The notes under the pieces: generated by a model
Database searches by the model: none
Seen by the model: only the letters and a program-made list of their open reading frames with translations
What the model was told of the DNA's origin: nothing
Part shown: one piece after another, positions 1-8,212 of the stretch
Layout: every line of letters starts with the position of its first letter
Numbering within the stretch: position 1 is the stretch's first letter
From: Pseudomonas alcaligenes
GTDB lineage: Bacteria; Pseudomonadota; Gammaproteobacteria; Pseudomonadales; Pseudomonadaceae
NCBI RefSeq assembly: GCF_041729615.1
Contig: NZ_CP154874.1
Coordinates: 3,269,501-3,333,500 of the forward strand
Length of the DNA: 64,000 nucleotides
Direction: 5' to 3'
Program-made: the position numbers and the translations under genes

Positions 1-390
1 CACCACAACCTGCACGCGATGAGCGAGCCCTGCCATCGCCTGGCGGTGGGGCTGCAGCCGGACACCTATATCCCGCCCCATCGCCACCTGAGTGCCGACA
101 AGGCCGAGACCCTGCTGGTGCTGCAGGGGCGCCTGGGCCTGCTGCTGTTCGGCGAGCAGGGCGAGCTGCAGCAGACCCGCCTGCTCGAAGCCGGCGGCGA
201 ATGCGTCGGGGTCGACCTGGCGCCCGGCCAGTTCCATGCCCTGGTGGTGCTGGAGGCGGATAGCATCCTCTTCGAATGCAAGGCTGGGCCCTACCGCCCG
301 CTGGTCGAGGCCGAACAGGCGGCCTGGGCGCCGCGCGAGGGCGAGCCCGGCGTGGCCGAGTACCTGGCCTGGATGCGCGCACAGTTCTGA
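1..390 (+). CDS. WbuC-family cupin protein, 5' end outside window
   Basis: Small cupin-fold protein resembling the WbuC family, whose members are putative metal-binding proteins often found near polysaccharide genes; the reaction is not known. The frame is open from base 1, where the codons read H-H-N-L-H-A before the first ATG at 19. That ATG is therefore probably internal and the real start lies upstream of the window. The PPHRH motif (residues 19-23 counted from that Met) and the later glycine-rich turns are the cupin metal-ligand signature. No neighbour indicates a pathway. Identification is moderate and rests on motif and length only. Confidence 0.7.
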   Translation, partial: HHNLHAMSEPCHRLAVGLQPDTYIPPHRHLSADKAETLLVLQGRLGLLLFGEQGELQQTRLLEAGGECVGVDLAPGQFHALVVLEADSILFECKAGPYRPLVEAEQAAWAPREGEPGVAEYLAWMRAQF

Positions 391-427
391 ACGCCTGCTC
401 TGAGACTGCTGCGCGCTGAAGCCGCAG

Positions 428-488
428 GTAGCCCGGATGCAATCCGGGAAAGCAGGCGACTCCGCCCCCCGGAGTGCATCCGGGCTAC
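428..488. repeat. REP-like inverted repeat at the 3' end of the SulP gene
   Basis: Two 14-base arms, GTAGCCCGGATGCA at 428-441 and its exact reverse complement at 475-488, flank a 33-base loop. The right arm contains the stop codon of the SulP permease gene (485-487). This resembles the short palindromic extragenic elements common in Pseudomonas. It sits between two converging genes and could also end transcription or protect mRNA 3' ends. There is no T tract. Only one copy was noticed in this window. Confidence 0.6.
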
Positions 489-2200
489 GGGCTGGCCTCC
501 AGCCAGTCCAGCGCCTTGGCCCGCGCCTGCGCCAGGTCACGGGCGAAGGCCAGCACTCCGGGCTCGCGGCGGATGCCGGCGCGACGCAGCTTCAGGCGCA
601 GGTTGGCCGAGGCGCCGCTGAGCACCAGGCCGACCCCCTGCTGGCGGTAGTCGCGCAGCACATTCTCCAGCGCCGCCAGGGCGGTCATGTCCAGCAGCGG
701 CACGGCGCTCATCTCCACCACCACCACCTTCACCCCGGGGTTGAAGCGGCGCAGCACGCTCAGCGCCTTCTCCGCCGCGCCGAAGAACAGCGGGCCGCGG
801 ATGCTGTAGGCCAGCACCCCGTCCGGCAGCTCGCCGAGCAGCGCCAGCTGCTGGCGCGGCAGCGGCTGGGCATCGGTCAGCTCGCTCATGCGCTTGATGA
901 ACAGGCCGGCGGCCAGCAGCAGGCCGACGCCGACGGCCAGCACCATGTCGAACAGCACGGTCAGCGCCAGGCAGGTCAGCAGCACCAGCACGTCGCTGCG
1001 CGGGGCGATGCGCAGGGTGTGCAGCACGTGGTGCGGCTCGCTCATGTTCCACGCCACCACCAGCAGCAGGGCGGCCAGCGAGGCCATCGGCAGGTAGCTG
1101 AACAGCGGCGCGAGCAGCAGCATGGCTAGCAGCACCACGCCGGCATGCACGATGGCCGCCAGTGGCGAATAGGCGCCGGCCCGCACGTTGGCCGCCGAGC
1201 GGGCGATGGCGGCGGTGGCGGTGATGCCGCCGAACAGCGGGGCGACCAGGTTGCCCAGACCCTGGCCGAGCAGCTCGCCGTTGGGGTCGTGCTTGCTGCC
1301 GGTCATGCCGTCGGCCACCACCGCGCACAGCAGCGACTCGATGGCGCCGAGCATGGCGATGGCGAAGGCCGGCGCCAGCAGCTGGCGGATCAGCTCGAAG
1401 GACAGCACCAATGGCTGGCCGTCCGGGCCCGGCAACTGCCAGGGCCAGGCGAAGGCTGGCAGGAAGGGCGGGATGCCCGGCTGGCTGACGCCGTCCAGGC
1501 TGTAGCTGAAGCGCTCGCCGAGGGTCGCCACCGGCAGGCCGGCGGCCTCCAGCAGCAACGCGGCCAGCACGCCGACCGCCAGCGCCACCAGGTGCCCCGG
1601 CACCCTGGGCACCAGGCGCGGCCAGAGCAGCAGGGTGGCCAGGCTGACGGCGGCGGTCAGGGCGTCGCCGGGGCGGAAGTCCGGCAGGGCCTGGCCGAGC
1701 AGGGCGAGCTGGTCGAGGAAGTGCTGCGGCGCACCGTCCAGGCGCAGGCCGAGCAGGTCCTTGATCTGCAGCACGGCGATGACGATGCCGATGCCGGCGG
1801 TGAAGCCCAGCGTCACCGGGTAGGGCACGAACTCGATCAGCCGGCCGGCGCGCAGCAGCCCCAGGGCGATCAGGATCAGCCCGGCCAGCATGCTGCACAG
1901 CAACAGGCCGCCGAGGCCGAACTGCTGGGTGATCGGCAGCAGGATGACGACGAAGGCGGCGGTGGGCCCGGAGATGTTGAAGCGCGAGCCGCCGCACAGG
2001 GCGATCAGCGGCGCGGCCACCAGCACGGTGTACAGGCCGTGCTGCGGCGCCACGCCGACGGCGATGGCCAGCGCCATGGCCAGCGGGATGGCGATGATGC
2101 CGACGGTGAGGCCGGCGGCAAGATCGCCGCGCAGGGCCTGCAGGGAATAGCCGGCGGCCAGGACCTGGCGCCAGGCGGCGAACAGCGGAGGTAGGCGCAT
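485..2200 (-). CDS. SulP-family anion permease with STAS domain
   Basis: Inner-membrane SulP (SLC26-like) transporter of 571 residues. The first ~430 residues hold 10 or more hydrophobic helices, and the last ~120 form a STAS domain (start VLAYSIRGPLFFGAAEKAL, with the LDMTAL core). Family substrates include sulfate, bicarbonate and dicarboxylates; the sequence does not settle which applies here. The ATG at 2200 is preferred over an upstream TTG at 2215 because GGAG lies 6 bases before it. The gene is single, and its stop codon lies inside a REP-like hairpin. A carbonate role is possible but there is no carbonic anhydrase beside it. Confidence 0.88.
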   Translation of the reverse strand: MRLPPLFAAWRQVLAAGYSLQALRGDLAAGLTVGIIAIPLAMALAIAVGVAPQHGLYTVLVAAPLIALCGGSRFNISGPTAAFVVILLPITQQFGLGGLLLCSMLAGLILIALGLLRAGRLIEFVPYPVTLGFTAGIGIVIAVLQIKDLLGLRLDGAPQHFLDQLALLGQALPDFRPGDALTAAVSLATLLLWPRLVPRVPGHLVALAVGVLAALLLEAAGLPVATLGERFSYSLDGVSQPGIPPFLPAFAWPWQLPGPDGQPLVLSFELIRQLLAPAFAIAMLGAIESLLCAVVADGMTGSKHDPNGELLGQGLGNLVAPLFGGITATAAIARSAANVRAGAYSPLAAIVHAGVVLLAMLLLAPLFSYLPMASLAALLLVVAWNMSEPHHVLHTLRIAPRSDVLVLLTCLALTVLFDMVLAVGVGLLLAAGLFIKRMSELTDAQPLPRQQLALLGELPDGVLAYSIRGPLFFGAAEKALSVLRRFNPGVKVVVVEMSAVPLLDMTALAALENVLRDYRQQGVGLVLSGASANLRLKLRRAGIRREPGVLAFARDLAQARAKALDWLEASP

Positions 2201-2345
2201 CGCGGACTCCAGCAAAGACCCTGCACATTATAGGGATAGCGGCTGCGCGCTTGGCGAGCCCCGGCCTCTGCTTTAGTCGCGTTGAGTGGCGCACGGGGCA
2301 AGGGTAAACTGCCGGCCCCGTGATATCCGCTAGCTGGAGTGCGTG

Positions 2346-2633
2346 ATGCGTAAAGACAAGAAACAGGTGATCGGCGAAGAGATCAGCGAGGATTCCATCA
2401 AGCTGTTCCTCACTGTCGAGCCGGCGGACGCCACGCCGCCGTCCCTGCACAAGCTGGTCAAGGCCTACCGTGGCCTGCGCATCGACGACTTCGAGCGTTT
2501 CCTGACCTTCTTCAAGGAAGCCGGCTACGACCTGGACGCCAAGGATGCCCAGGGCAACGACTTCATCGCCCTGATCGCCGACCAGCGCCTGGCCGAGCCC
2601 TATATCGAGGCGGTAAAAGCGGCGAAAGCCTGA
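2346..2633 (+). CDS. PA4642-family conserved hypothetical protein
   Basis: Small soluble protein of 95 residues, rich in charged residues, with no signal peptide or membrane segment. The pattern (MRKDKKQVIGEEIS start, then a helical region around YRGLRIDDFERFL) matches a Pseudomonas family I know as PA4642-like, which in P. aeruginosa lies close to mqoB. Function is unknown. GGAG sits 6 bases before the ATG at 2346, so the GTG at 2343 is probably not the start. mqo follows on the same strand after a long 380-base gap, so co-transcription is uncertain. Confidence 0.75.
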   Translation: MRKDKKQVIGEEISEDSIKLFLTVEPADATPPSLHKLVKAYRGLRIDDFERFLTFFKEAGYDLDAKDAQGNDFIALIADQRLAEPYIEAVKAAKA

Positions 2634-3013
2634 TTGGTCGTGGGAAAAGTGACCGTCCGACCGGGTTCGTGCATTTTTTGCGACTGAATTCGCGGCATTA
2701 GTGGTATTGTGCGCGCCGAAAACTCCCGAGCCGGCGCCCCGACTGGCCTGGCGTACCCCGTGGTGCGCCCCGCGAGGGCCGCAGCAGAGCGGCCGAGGCC
2801 CTGCCGGGAGGGTGAAGAATTGAACGCGCGGGCTGCTAACAGGCGGCGCGCGCCGGACGAGGTTGCCCGCGTCGATCAGGCCAAGTCAGCGGCCACGATG
2901 CGAGCCCTCCGAAGCTCCAGGCACCCGTCTGGCTGCCAGTGATTAGACGTCGATGCGCGGCTCAAAAGGCCGATGTCAGCGACTTGGTACTGCAGATCTT
3001 GGAGAAGCGTTAA
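2634..3013 (+). other. 380-base non-coding leader upstream of mqo
   Basis: No convincing gene lies here. The first ~75 bases are relatively AT-rich (TTTTTTG at 2674-2680, TATTGT at 2705-2710) and probably carry the mqo promoter. I could not place a well-spaced -35/-10 pair. The rest is very GC-rich and contains small inverted repeats such as GGCCGC/GCGGCC near 2779-2796, so the transcript may have a structured leader. A short in-frame reading from 2709 has no ribosome site or family likeness and was not called. GGAG at 3000-3003 precedes the mqo start. Confidence 0.35.
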
Positions 3014-4501
3014 ATGACGCAAGTCAATCACGAAACCGTGGATGTGCTGCTGGTCGGGGCCGGCATCATGAGCGCCACCCTGGCGGTGCTGCTCAAGGAG
3101 CTGGACCCCAGCCTCAAGCTGGAGATCGCCGAGCTGCGTTCCTCCGGCGCCATCGAGAGCTCCAACCCGTGGAACAACGCGGGTACCGGCCACGCCGGCC
3201 TGTGCGAGCTGAACTACACGCCACAGGCGGCGGATGGCTCGGTGGACATCAAGAAGGCGGTGCAGATCAACACCCAGTTCGAGGTCTCCAAGCAGTTCTG
3301 GGCGTACCTGGCCGGCAAGAGCGCGTTCGGTTCGCCGAGGAACTTCATCAATCCGGTGCCGCACCTGAGCTTCGTGCGCGGCGACAAGGACATCGCCTTC
3401 CTCAAGAAGCGCCATGAGCTGCTCAGCCGTCACCATGCCTTCGAAAGCATGGAGTACACCGAAGACAAGGCCGCCATGGCCGAATGGATGCCGCTGATGA
3501 TGCAGGGCCGCGATGCCAACGAGCGCATCGCCGCCACCCGCGCGCAGAACGGCACCGACGTCAACTTCGGCGCGCTGACCAACCAGCTGCTGCAGTACCT
3601 GGCCAGCCAGGGCGGCATCAGCGTCAGCTACAACCAGAAGGTCGTCGGCCTCAAGCGCACCAGCCAGGGCTGGAGCGTACAGGCCAAGAACACCAAGAAC
3701 GGCGGGCAGCGCGAGATCCAGGCCAAGTTCGTCTTCCTCGGCGCCGGCGGTGGCGCCCTGCCGCTGCTGCAGATGTCCGGCATCCCGGAAGGCAAGGGCT
3801 TCGGCGGCTTCCCGGTGAGCGGCCAGTGGCTGCGCTGCGACAACCCGGATGTGGTCAAGCTGCACCAGGCCAAGGTCTACAGCCAGGCCGAAGTCGGCGC
3901 GCCGCCGATGTCCGTGCCGCACCTGGACACCCGCGTGGTGGACGGCAAGACTTCGCTGCTGTTCGGCCCCTACGCCGGCTTCACCACCAAGTTCCTCAAG
4001 TACGGCTCGTTCCTCGACCTGCCGCTGTCGGTGCGCCCGAGCAACATCGGCCCGATGCTGGCGGTGGCCCGCGACAACATGGACCTGACCCGCTACCTGA
4101 TCAAGGAAGTGCTGCAGTCCCAGGAGCAGCGCCTGGAGTCCCTGCGCAAGTTCTATCCGCAGGCCAAGGCCGAGGACTGGAGCCTGGAAATCGCCGGCCA
4201 GCGCGTGCAGATCATCAAGAAGGACGCCAAGAAGGGCGGCATCCTGCAGTTCGGCACCGAACTGGTGGCGGCCGAGGATGGCACCATCGCCGCCCTGCTG
4301 GGCGCCTCGCCGGGCGCCTCGGTGACCGTGTCGATCATGCTCAACCTGATCGAGCGCTGCTTCGCCGAGCAGGCCCGCAGCGAGGCCTGGGCCAGCAAGC
4401 TGCGGGAGATCTTCCCGGCGCGCGAGAAGGTGCTGGAAGAGGACGCCGCGCTGTACCGCGAAGTGGCCGCCGCCAGCGCCAAGGCCCTGCAGCTCGCCTG
4501 A
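3014..4501 (+). CDS. mqo: malate:quinone oxidoreductase
   Basis: Membrane-associated FAD enzyme oxidising L-malate to oxaloacetate and passing electrons to quinone, in the TCA cycle and respiratory chain. It has 495 residues, close to the family's usual ~500. The N-terminal dinucleotide-binding motif GAGIMS is at residues 15-20, followed by the family block [20 protein letters not shown]. The C-terminal region [16 protein letters not shown] and LLGASPGAS are also characteristic Mqo segments. A GGAG site lies just upstream and a strong intrinsic terminator follows at 4516. This is the Mqo type, not NAD-dependent malate dehydrogenase. Confidence 0.96.
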   Translation: MTQVNHETVDVLLVGAGIMSATLAVLLKELDPSLKLEIAELRSSGAIESSNPWNNAGTGHAGLCELNYTPQAADGSVDIKKAVQINTQFEVSKQFWAYLAGKSAFGSPRNFINPVPHLSFVRGDKDIAFLKKRHELLSRHHAFESMEYTEDKAAMAEWMPLMMQGRDANERIAATRAQNGTDVNFGALTNQLLQYLASQGGISVSYNQKVVGLKRTSQGWSVQAKNTKNGGQREIQAKFVFLGAGGGALPLLQMSGIPEGKGFGGFPVSGQWLRCDNPDVVKLHQAKVYSQAEVGAPPMSVPHLDTRVVDGKTSLLFGPYAGFTTKFLKYGSFLDLPLSVRPSNIGPMLAVARDNMDLTRYLIKEVLQSQEQRLESLRKFYPQAKAEDWSLEIAGQRVQIIKKDAKKGGILQFGTELVAAEDGTIAALLGASPGASVTVSIMLNLIERCFAEQARSEAWASKLREIFPAREKVLEEDAALYREVAAASAKALQLA

Positions 4502-4515
4502 GCCGCCGTGTCATG

Positions 4516-4542
4516 AAAAAAGCCGCCCACGGGCGGCTTTTT
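4516..4542 (+). terminator. intrinsic terminator after mqo
   Basis: A GCCGCCC/GGGCGGC stem with a tight loop is flanked by an A tract on the left and TTTTT on the right. It lies between the converging mqo gene and the small minus-strand gene ending at 4557 and can serve both directions. Confidence 0.85.
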
Positions 4543-4556
4543 CGTTTGCGCGCGGC

Positions 4557-4790
4557 TCAGGCCGCCAGGGCCAGGCGCGTGCGTCTGTCACGCGGGGCTG
4601 CTGCCAGCCGGGCGTCCTGCGGCAGCGGCCGGCCCAGCCAGCTGGCCCGCAGCTCGCCGACTTCCACCCAGCCCGCCTCGCTCGGCGGGGTATGCGCTTC
4701 GCGCAGGGCACGGCACTGGCCCTGTGCGTCCAGCAGGACGAAGTAGCGGCGCTTCGGGCGCGGGGTAAGCAGGGACCACAGACTCAGCAT
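4557..4790 (-). CDS. conserved hypothetical protein (77 aa)
   Basis: Short soluble protein starting MLSLWSLLTPRPKRRYFVLL. An upstream ATG would add 27 residues, but AGGAGG lies 9 bases before the start at 4790 and supports the short form. The core alternates beta-like segments (RRYFVLLDAQGQCRAL, then GWVEVGELRASWLGRPLP), and the basic tail has no motif I recognise. I have a weak memory of similar Pseudomonas hypotheticals. It converges on mqo and diverges from the YajG-like lipoprotein gene. No function can be assigned. Confidence 0.6.
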   Translation of the reverse strand: MLSLWSLLTPRPKRRYFVLLDAQGQCRALREAHTPPSEAGWVEVGELRASWLGRPLPQDARLAAAPRDRRTRLALAA

Positions 4791-4953
4791 GGGGACAATC
4801 CTCCTGGTTGCCGGATCCTTATGCCAGGCGGCGGTGACAGGGCGATGACAGGAACCGCCGGGGCCTGGCACGGGTCATACACGGCTGTCGGCAGGGCAGG
4901 GTGCTGGGTATACTGCCGGCCATTTTCCGCAGCCACCTTTCTGGAGATCGCCC

Positions 4954-5541
4954 ATGAAGAAATACCTGCTGTTCGGTCTGCTTGCCGCGCTTGGCGTCAG
5001 CCTGGTCGGCTGTGCCCACAGCCCGCAGCAACTGCGTCCGCAGCCGCGCCTGACCGCGCAGCTGGCGCCGGTCGGCCAGGGCCAGCCGGTGGTGGTGCGG
5101 GTGGTTGACGGTCGCCAGTCGCCGGTGCTCGGCACCCGCGGCGGCCTCTACCCGGAGACCAGTGCCATCACCGTGCAGGGCCAGGACATCCTGCCGCGCC
5201 TGCAGACCGAGGCCGAGGCGGCCGTGCGCCTGCTCGGCTTCACTCCCAGCCAGAATGCCTACAACGCGCCGCAGCTGACCCTGACCCTGGTCGACCTGAA
5301 ATACCAGTCGCCCAAGGACAGCACCTACGTGACCGAGGCCAACATCAGTGCCAGCTTCCGCGCCGACGTGCAGAACAGCAGCCGGCGCTACAGCGGCCGC
5401 TATGGTGCCTCGCTGAACCAGCGCTTCGGCATGGCGCCGAACCAGGAGACCAACACCAAGCTGGTGGCCGATGTGCTCAGCGATGCCCTGACCCGTACCT
5501 TCAAGGACCCGACCATCGGCCAGCTGCTCGGCCAGCCGTAA
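4954..5541 (+). CDS. YajG-family lipoprotein
   Basis: Predicted lipoprotein of 195 residues. A signal peptide with lipobox L-V-G-C (Cys20) should direct lipid attachment, probably in the outer membrane. The mature part (ARLTAQL-type start, VVRVVDGRQSPVLGTRGG, then a region near PQLTLTLVDLKYQ) matches the YajG family, whose role is not established. GGAG lies 8 bases before the ATG, and a terminator follows at 5555. It stands alone, with converging hypothetical genes on the right. Confidence 0.85.
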   Translation: MKKYLLFGLLAALGVSLVGCAHSPQQLRPQPRLTAQLAPVGQGQPVVVRVVDGRQSPVLGTRGGLYPETSAITVQGQDILPRLQTEAEAAVRLLGFTPSQNAYNAPQLTLTLVDLKYQSPKDSTYVTEANISASFRADVQNSSRRYSGRYGASLNQRFGMAPNQETNTKLVADVLSDALTRTFKDPTIGQLLGQP

Positions 5542-5554
5542 CTCGGGCGCCCAC

Positions 5555-5584
5555 AAAAAAAGCCCGGCGGATGCCGGGCTTTTT
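5555..5584 (+). terminator. bidirectional intrinsic terminator
   Basis: AGCCCGGC/GCCGGGCT stem with an A tract before it and TTTT after it, between the converging yajG-like gene and the small gene ending at 5597. Confidence 0.88.
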
Positions 5585-5596
5585 CATGTCTGGGCT

Positions 5597-5803
5597 TCAG
5601 GCCGCCTCGGCATACAGCTCCGGCAGGCTCAGGCCGGTGTGCTCGTCGATGTCCGGCAGGTCGTAGTGCTCGTGGCCGCCGAGGGAGCAGTAGATCAGCC
5701 AGTGATGGTCCTGCACGTTGATCGACAGTTCATCGACCACGGCCTCCACTTCGTCCAGCGAGTCGATCAGGTAGTCGTGGTCTACGGGTTGCGGGTTGAG
5801 CAT
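5597..5803 (-). CDS. conserved hypothetical protein (68 aa)
   Basis: Very acidic small protein starting MLNPQPVDHDYLIDSLDEVE, with no signal peptide or membrane segment. A GGAGG site lies 6 bases before the ATG. The pattern (DELSINVQDHHWLIYCSLGGHEHYDLPDI in two parts) looks like a small conserved Pseudomonas protein, but I cannot name a family. The HHW and GHEHY histidines could bind metal; that is only a guess. It shares the terminator at 5555 with the lipoprotein gene. Confidence 0.65.
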   Translation of the reverse strand: MLNPQPVDHDYLIDSLDEVEAVVDELSINVQDHHWLIYCSLGGHEHYDLPDIDEHTGLSLPELYAEAA

Positions 5804-6125
5804 GGCGGTTCCTCCGCTGTCATGGTGCGAAATCGGTCATGGCGTATGACTGATGGGTCACTGCGAGAGGATCAAACTCTAGGCCAGGTATATGACGGTT
5901 TTCAGACGAATTGGTGATGACCATTCACGCTCGTCGGAAACGGAACTTATAAGCAGCCACTTTCCAGTAGACTGCCGCCCGCCGCGACCCTGCTCGGCCC
6001 GTCCGGGCTGCCTGCTTTTGGTGCGCTGGTGGGCGCCGCCGAACGCTCTGCGTGGGGCCTTGCAGCCCGCCACGCCAGCTTCTGGTGCCGGCTTTTCCTG
6101 TTCATGGTGCATTCGAGGTGTTTTC
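5804..6125 (+). other. 322-base intergenic region between divergent small genes
   Basis: No convincing gene is seen. A frame is open from 5892 into the next gene, but its translation (MTVFRRIGDDHSRS and onward) is low-complexity Pro/Ser/Cys-rich and has no ribosome site. The left half is AT-richer and should hold both promoters. GAACTT at 5943-5948 resembles an AlgU-type -35, but no matching -10 lies 16-17 bases on. The GAGG at 6115-6118 serves the next gene. Confidence 0.35.
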
Positions 6126-6407
6126 GTGTCTCTGCAGTACCTCTGGAACCTGTTCTCCAACCACCCCGCCCAGGTGGTGAATGGCCTGGCCCTGTTCCTG
6201 GCCCTGGCCGGTGCCTGGCTGCTGCTGGCCACCCGGATCCGCGAGCAGCGCGCGGTGGCACGCCTGGCCGCCGCCAGCGACCTGGCCGACGACGCAGCCA
6301 GCTGGCTGGACGAGCCGACCCTGCGCATCAACCGTTTCTTCTTCCGCTTCGGCGGGGTCAGCCTGGCCGCGGCCCTGGCGCTGTCGTTCTACAGCACCGG
6401 CCTGTAG
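6126..6407 (+). CDS. small membrane protein of unknown function (93 aa)
   Basis: The chosen start is a GTG at 6126 with GAGG 7 bases upstream; upstream codons in this frame look non-coding. The protein starts V/MSLQYLWNLFSNHPAQVV. It has two hydrophobic segments (about residues 18-35 and 75-92) around a charged Ala/Arg-rich middle, which suggests an inner-membrane protein with a short soluble loop. It resembles small conserved Pseudomonas membrane proteins but the family is not known to me. A terminator follows at 6423. Confidence 0.65.
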   Translation: MSLQYLWNLFSNHPAQVVNGLALFLALAGAWLLLATRIREQRAVARLAAASDLADDAASWLDEPTLRINRFFFRFGGVSLAAALALSFYSTGL

Positions 6408-6422
6408 GGCGACGCGGATAGC

Positions 6423-6450
6423 AAAAAGGCAGCCCTCGGGCTGCCTTTTT
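6423..6450 (+). terminator. bidirectional intrinsic terminator
   Basis: AAAAAGGCAGCCC/GGGCTGCCTTTTT forms a long perfect stem with a short loop and T tracts in both directions. It lies between converging genes (small membrane protein, acyltransferase). Confidence 0.88.
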
Positions 6451-6466
6451 CGTTAGCGCGCTGCCC

Positions 6467-7630
6467 TTACAGGGCCAGGCCGGCCTTGATCCGGTACTGG
6501 TTGCGCACCGGCGTGGCGTACTGGCGGATCAGCCAGGGGCGCTGCTGCGCGGGGCAGGCGTCGAGGCGGCGCTGCCATTCGCCACGGGCCTTGGCCAGTT
6601 CCTCGGCGGCGAACAGCTGCTCGGCGTCCGGCACCGGCAGTTCGGCGTCGCGCTCGTCCCACTGGGCATAGGCCAGGTAGTGCACCGGGAACAGGCGATA
6701 GCCGCCGAGGATGTGTCGGTCCATCAGGGCGGCCAGCTGCTTGGCATCCTCGAAGCCCTCGCGCACCGGCGCGCCGAAATGCACGTGGACGCGGCCCTTG
6801 TAGCCGGTGATGCCGAGGGCGATGCTGGCGTCATCCTCGCCCGGCGCCTTCTCGTAGTCGCCGGTGCTGGCGCGGATCTGCAGCTCGCGGGCCTTGGCCT
6901 GGTCACAGGGATCGTACTCGTAGCTGATCGACACCGGGATCAGGTTGAGCGCCGCCAGGGCCTCGGCAAACGGCTCGTCCTTGCGCGCCATGTGGAACAT
7001 CTTGAGGATCGCCGAGTCGGTGCGGTCGTCGCCGTCCTTGGCCCGGCCCTCGGCCTGGGCGATCCAGATCGACTGGCCTTCCTCGCGGATCGAGTGGTTG
7101 ATGTAGGCCGACAGCAGCTGGAAGGCCGCCAGCTTCTCGCGCCGTCCGGCGATGTTGCGGTGCACGATGAAGCTCTTGTTCAGGCGCATCAGGTCGCTGA
7201 CGAAGGGGCGCTGCAGCAGGTTGTCGCCGATGGCGATGCGCGGCGTCGGCAGCCCGGCATGGAACACCGCGTAGTTGACGAAGGCCGGGTCCATCACGAT
7301 GTCGCGGTGGTTGGCGAGGAACAGGTAGGGCGTGCCGGCCTTGAGCTGTTCCAGCCCGGAATAGCTGACGCCGTCGGTGGCGCGCTCCACGGTGCGGTCG
7401 ATATAGGGCTCGATGCGCGCTTGCAGGGCGTCCACCGAAGCGATGCCGGCCGTCTCGCGACGCAGCCGATGGGCTATAAGAGGTTTGAGCAGCCAGCCCA
7501 TTGGCCCGGCCAGGCGCGGGAAGCGGAAGCGGGTGAGGGTGCCGAGGAAGGTATCGTCGCTCAACAGGCGCGCCAGTACGGCGGGGACTTCGTGGTCGGC
7601 GTAGGGTCGGATGGAATCGAATTCGCCCAT
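6467..7630 (-). CDS. PlsC-like 1-acylglycerol-phosphate acyltransferase family protein
   Basis: Probable cytoplasmic or membrane-edge acyltransferase of 387 residues, distantly related to PlsC/PlsB phospholipid-synthesis enzymes. The key block is NHRDIVMD at residues 107-114. His and the final Asp are six apart, where ordinary members have H-x4-D, and the second block reads EGRAKDG instead of the usual EGTRS. These look like features of a distinct sub-family, not damage, because the rest of the protein is intact. Two adjacent ATGs exist (7633, 7630); the second has the better-spaced purine-rich site. The substrate is unknown. The gene diverges from the cysteine-rich gene at 7743. Confidence 0.75.
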   Translation of the reverse strand: MGEFDSIRPYADHEVPAVLARLLSDDTFLGTLTRFRFPRLAGPMGWLLKPLIAHRLRRETAGIASVDALQARIEPYIDRTVERATDGVSYSGLEQLKAGTPYLFLANHRDIVMDPAFVNYAVFHAGLPTPRIAIGDNLLQRPFVSDLMRLNKSFIVHRNIAGRREKLAAFQLLSAYINHSIREEGQSIWIAQAEGRAKDGDDRTDSAILKMFHMARKDEPFAEALAALNLIPVSISYEYDPCDQAKARELQIRASTGDYEKAPGEDDASIALGITGYKGRVHVHFGAPVREGFEDAKQLAALMDRHILGGYRLFPVHYLAYAQWDERDAELPVPDAEQLFAAEELAKARGEWQRRLDACPAQQRPWLIRQYATPVRNQYRIKAGLAL

Positions 7631-7742
7631 CATGTTCTCGTTGTTCGGCTGCTCGGAACGCCCGCCAGGGGCGGCATGGCCCGCATGCAATGGGGCCAGC
7701 AATAGACCGGCGATTATACCGACAAGTCACACGGAGGCCGCG

Positions 7743-7925
7743 ATGCTGGAATCACAGATGTACCAGTGCCCCTATTGCTGGGAGCAGGCCGAGGCCGTGC
7801 TCGACCTCTCCTCCGGCGACCAGGAGTACGTCGAGGACTGCCCGGTGTGCTGCCGGCCGATCGTCTTCGACCTGCGCACCGATGGCCAGGACTGGTCGCT
7901 GGACGTGCGCCGGGAGGACGACTGA
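7743..7925 (+). CDS. CPXCG-motif cysteine-rich protein
   Basis: Protein of 60 residues with two zinc-knuckle pairs, CPYC near the start and CPVC in the middle, typical of the small CPXCG cysteine-rich family; its function is unknown but zinc binding is expected. GGAG precedes the ATG, which replaces a longer open frame without support. Its stop overlaps the next start (TGATG at 7923-7927), so the two genes are translationally coupled. Confidence 0.85.
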   Translation: MLESQMYQCPYCWEQAEAVLDLSSGDQEYVEDCPVCCRPIVFDLRTDGQDWSLDVRREDD

Positions 7926-8185
7926 TGCAGCGCGTCTACGAGCCGCAGGACCTGCTGGAGGCCGAATTGCTGCTCGGCATGCTGGCCAGCGAGGGCGTGG
8001 AAGCGCACCTGGCCGGGCGCCATCTGCTCGGCGCGATGGGCGAGCTGCCGGCGCTCGGGCTGCTCGGCCTGCTGGTGGAGGACGATGATGCCGAGCGCGC
8101 GCGCCGCCTGATCGCCGCGTACAATGCCGCCGCGCCGCTGCCCGGCGAGGAGCCCGAGGGCTGCCCCGGCGTGCTGCTCTGCTGA
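7925..8185 (+). CDS. DUF2007-like putative signal-transducing protein
   Basis: Protein of 86 residues starting MQRVYEPQDLLEAELLLGML. The first half matches the DUF2007 fold seen in many proteobacteria: an amphipathic beta-alpha start, then LASEGVEAHLAGRHLLGAMGE in two parts, and a VEDDDAERARRLI helix. The role is not known; the family is thought to be regulatory because of its resemblance to PII-like folds. The start overlaps the stop of the CPXCG gene, suggesting a joint job or joint expression. The gene for a YedK-like protein follows 27 bases later. Confidence 0.8.
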   Translation: MQRVYEPQDLLEAELLLGMLASEGVEAHLAGRHLLGAMGELPALGLLGLLVEDDDAERARRLIAAYNAAAPLPGEEPEGCPGVLLC

Positions 8186-8212
8186 TCCCTGCCGCCGGAT
8201 GCCCGATACCCC

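Noticed and set aside
537..2450. Long open frame antisense-shifted to the SulP gene (637 codons)
   Set aside because: Arg/Pro/Ala-rich translation without motifs, overlapping the clear SulP reading; typical of high-GC shadow frames.
2678..2710. TTGCGA/TATTGT as the mqo promoter
   Set aside because: Spacing is 21 bases, too long for a sigma-70 pair.
5943..5948. AlgU-type -35 (GAACTT)
   Set aside because: No TCTGA-like -10 at a suitable distance.
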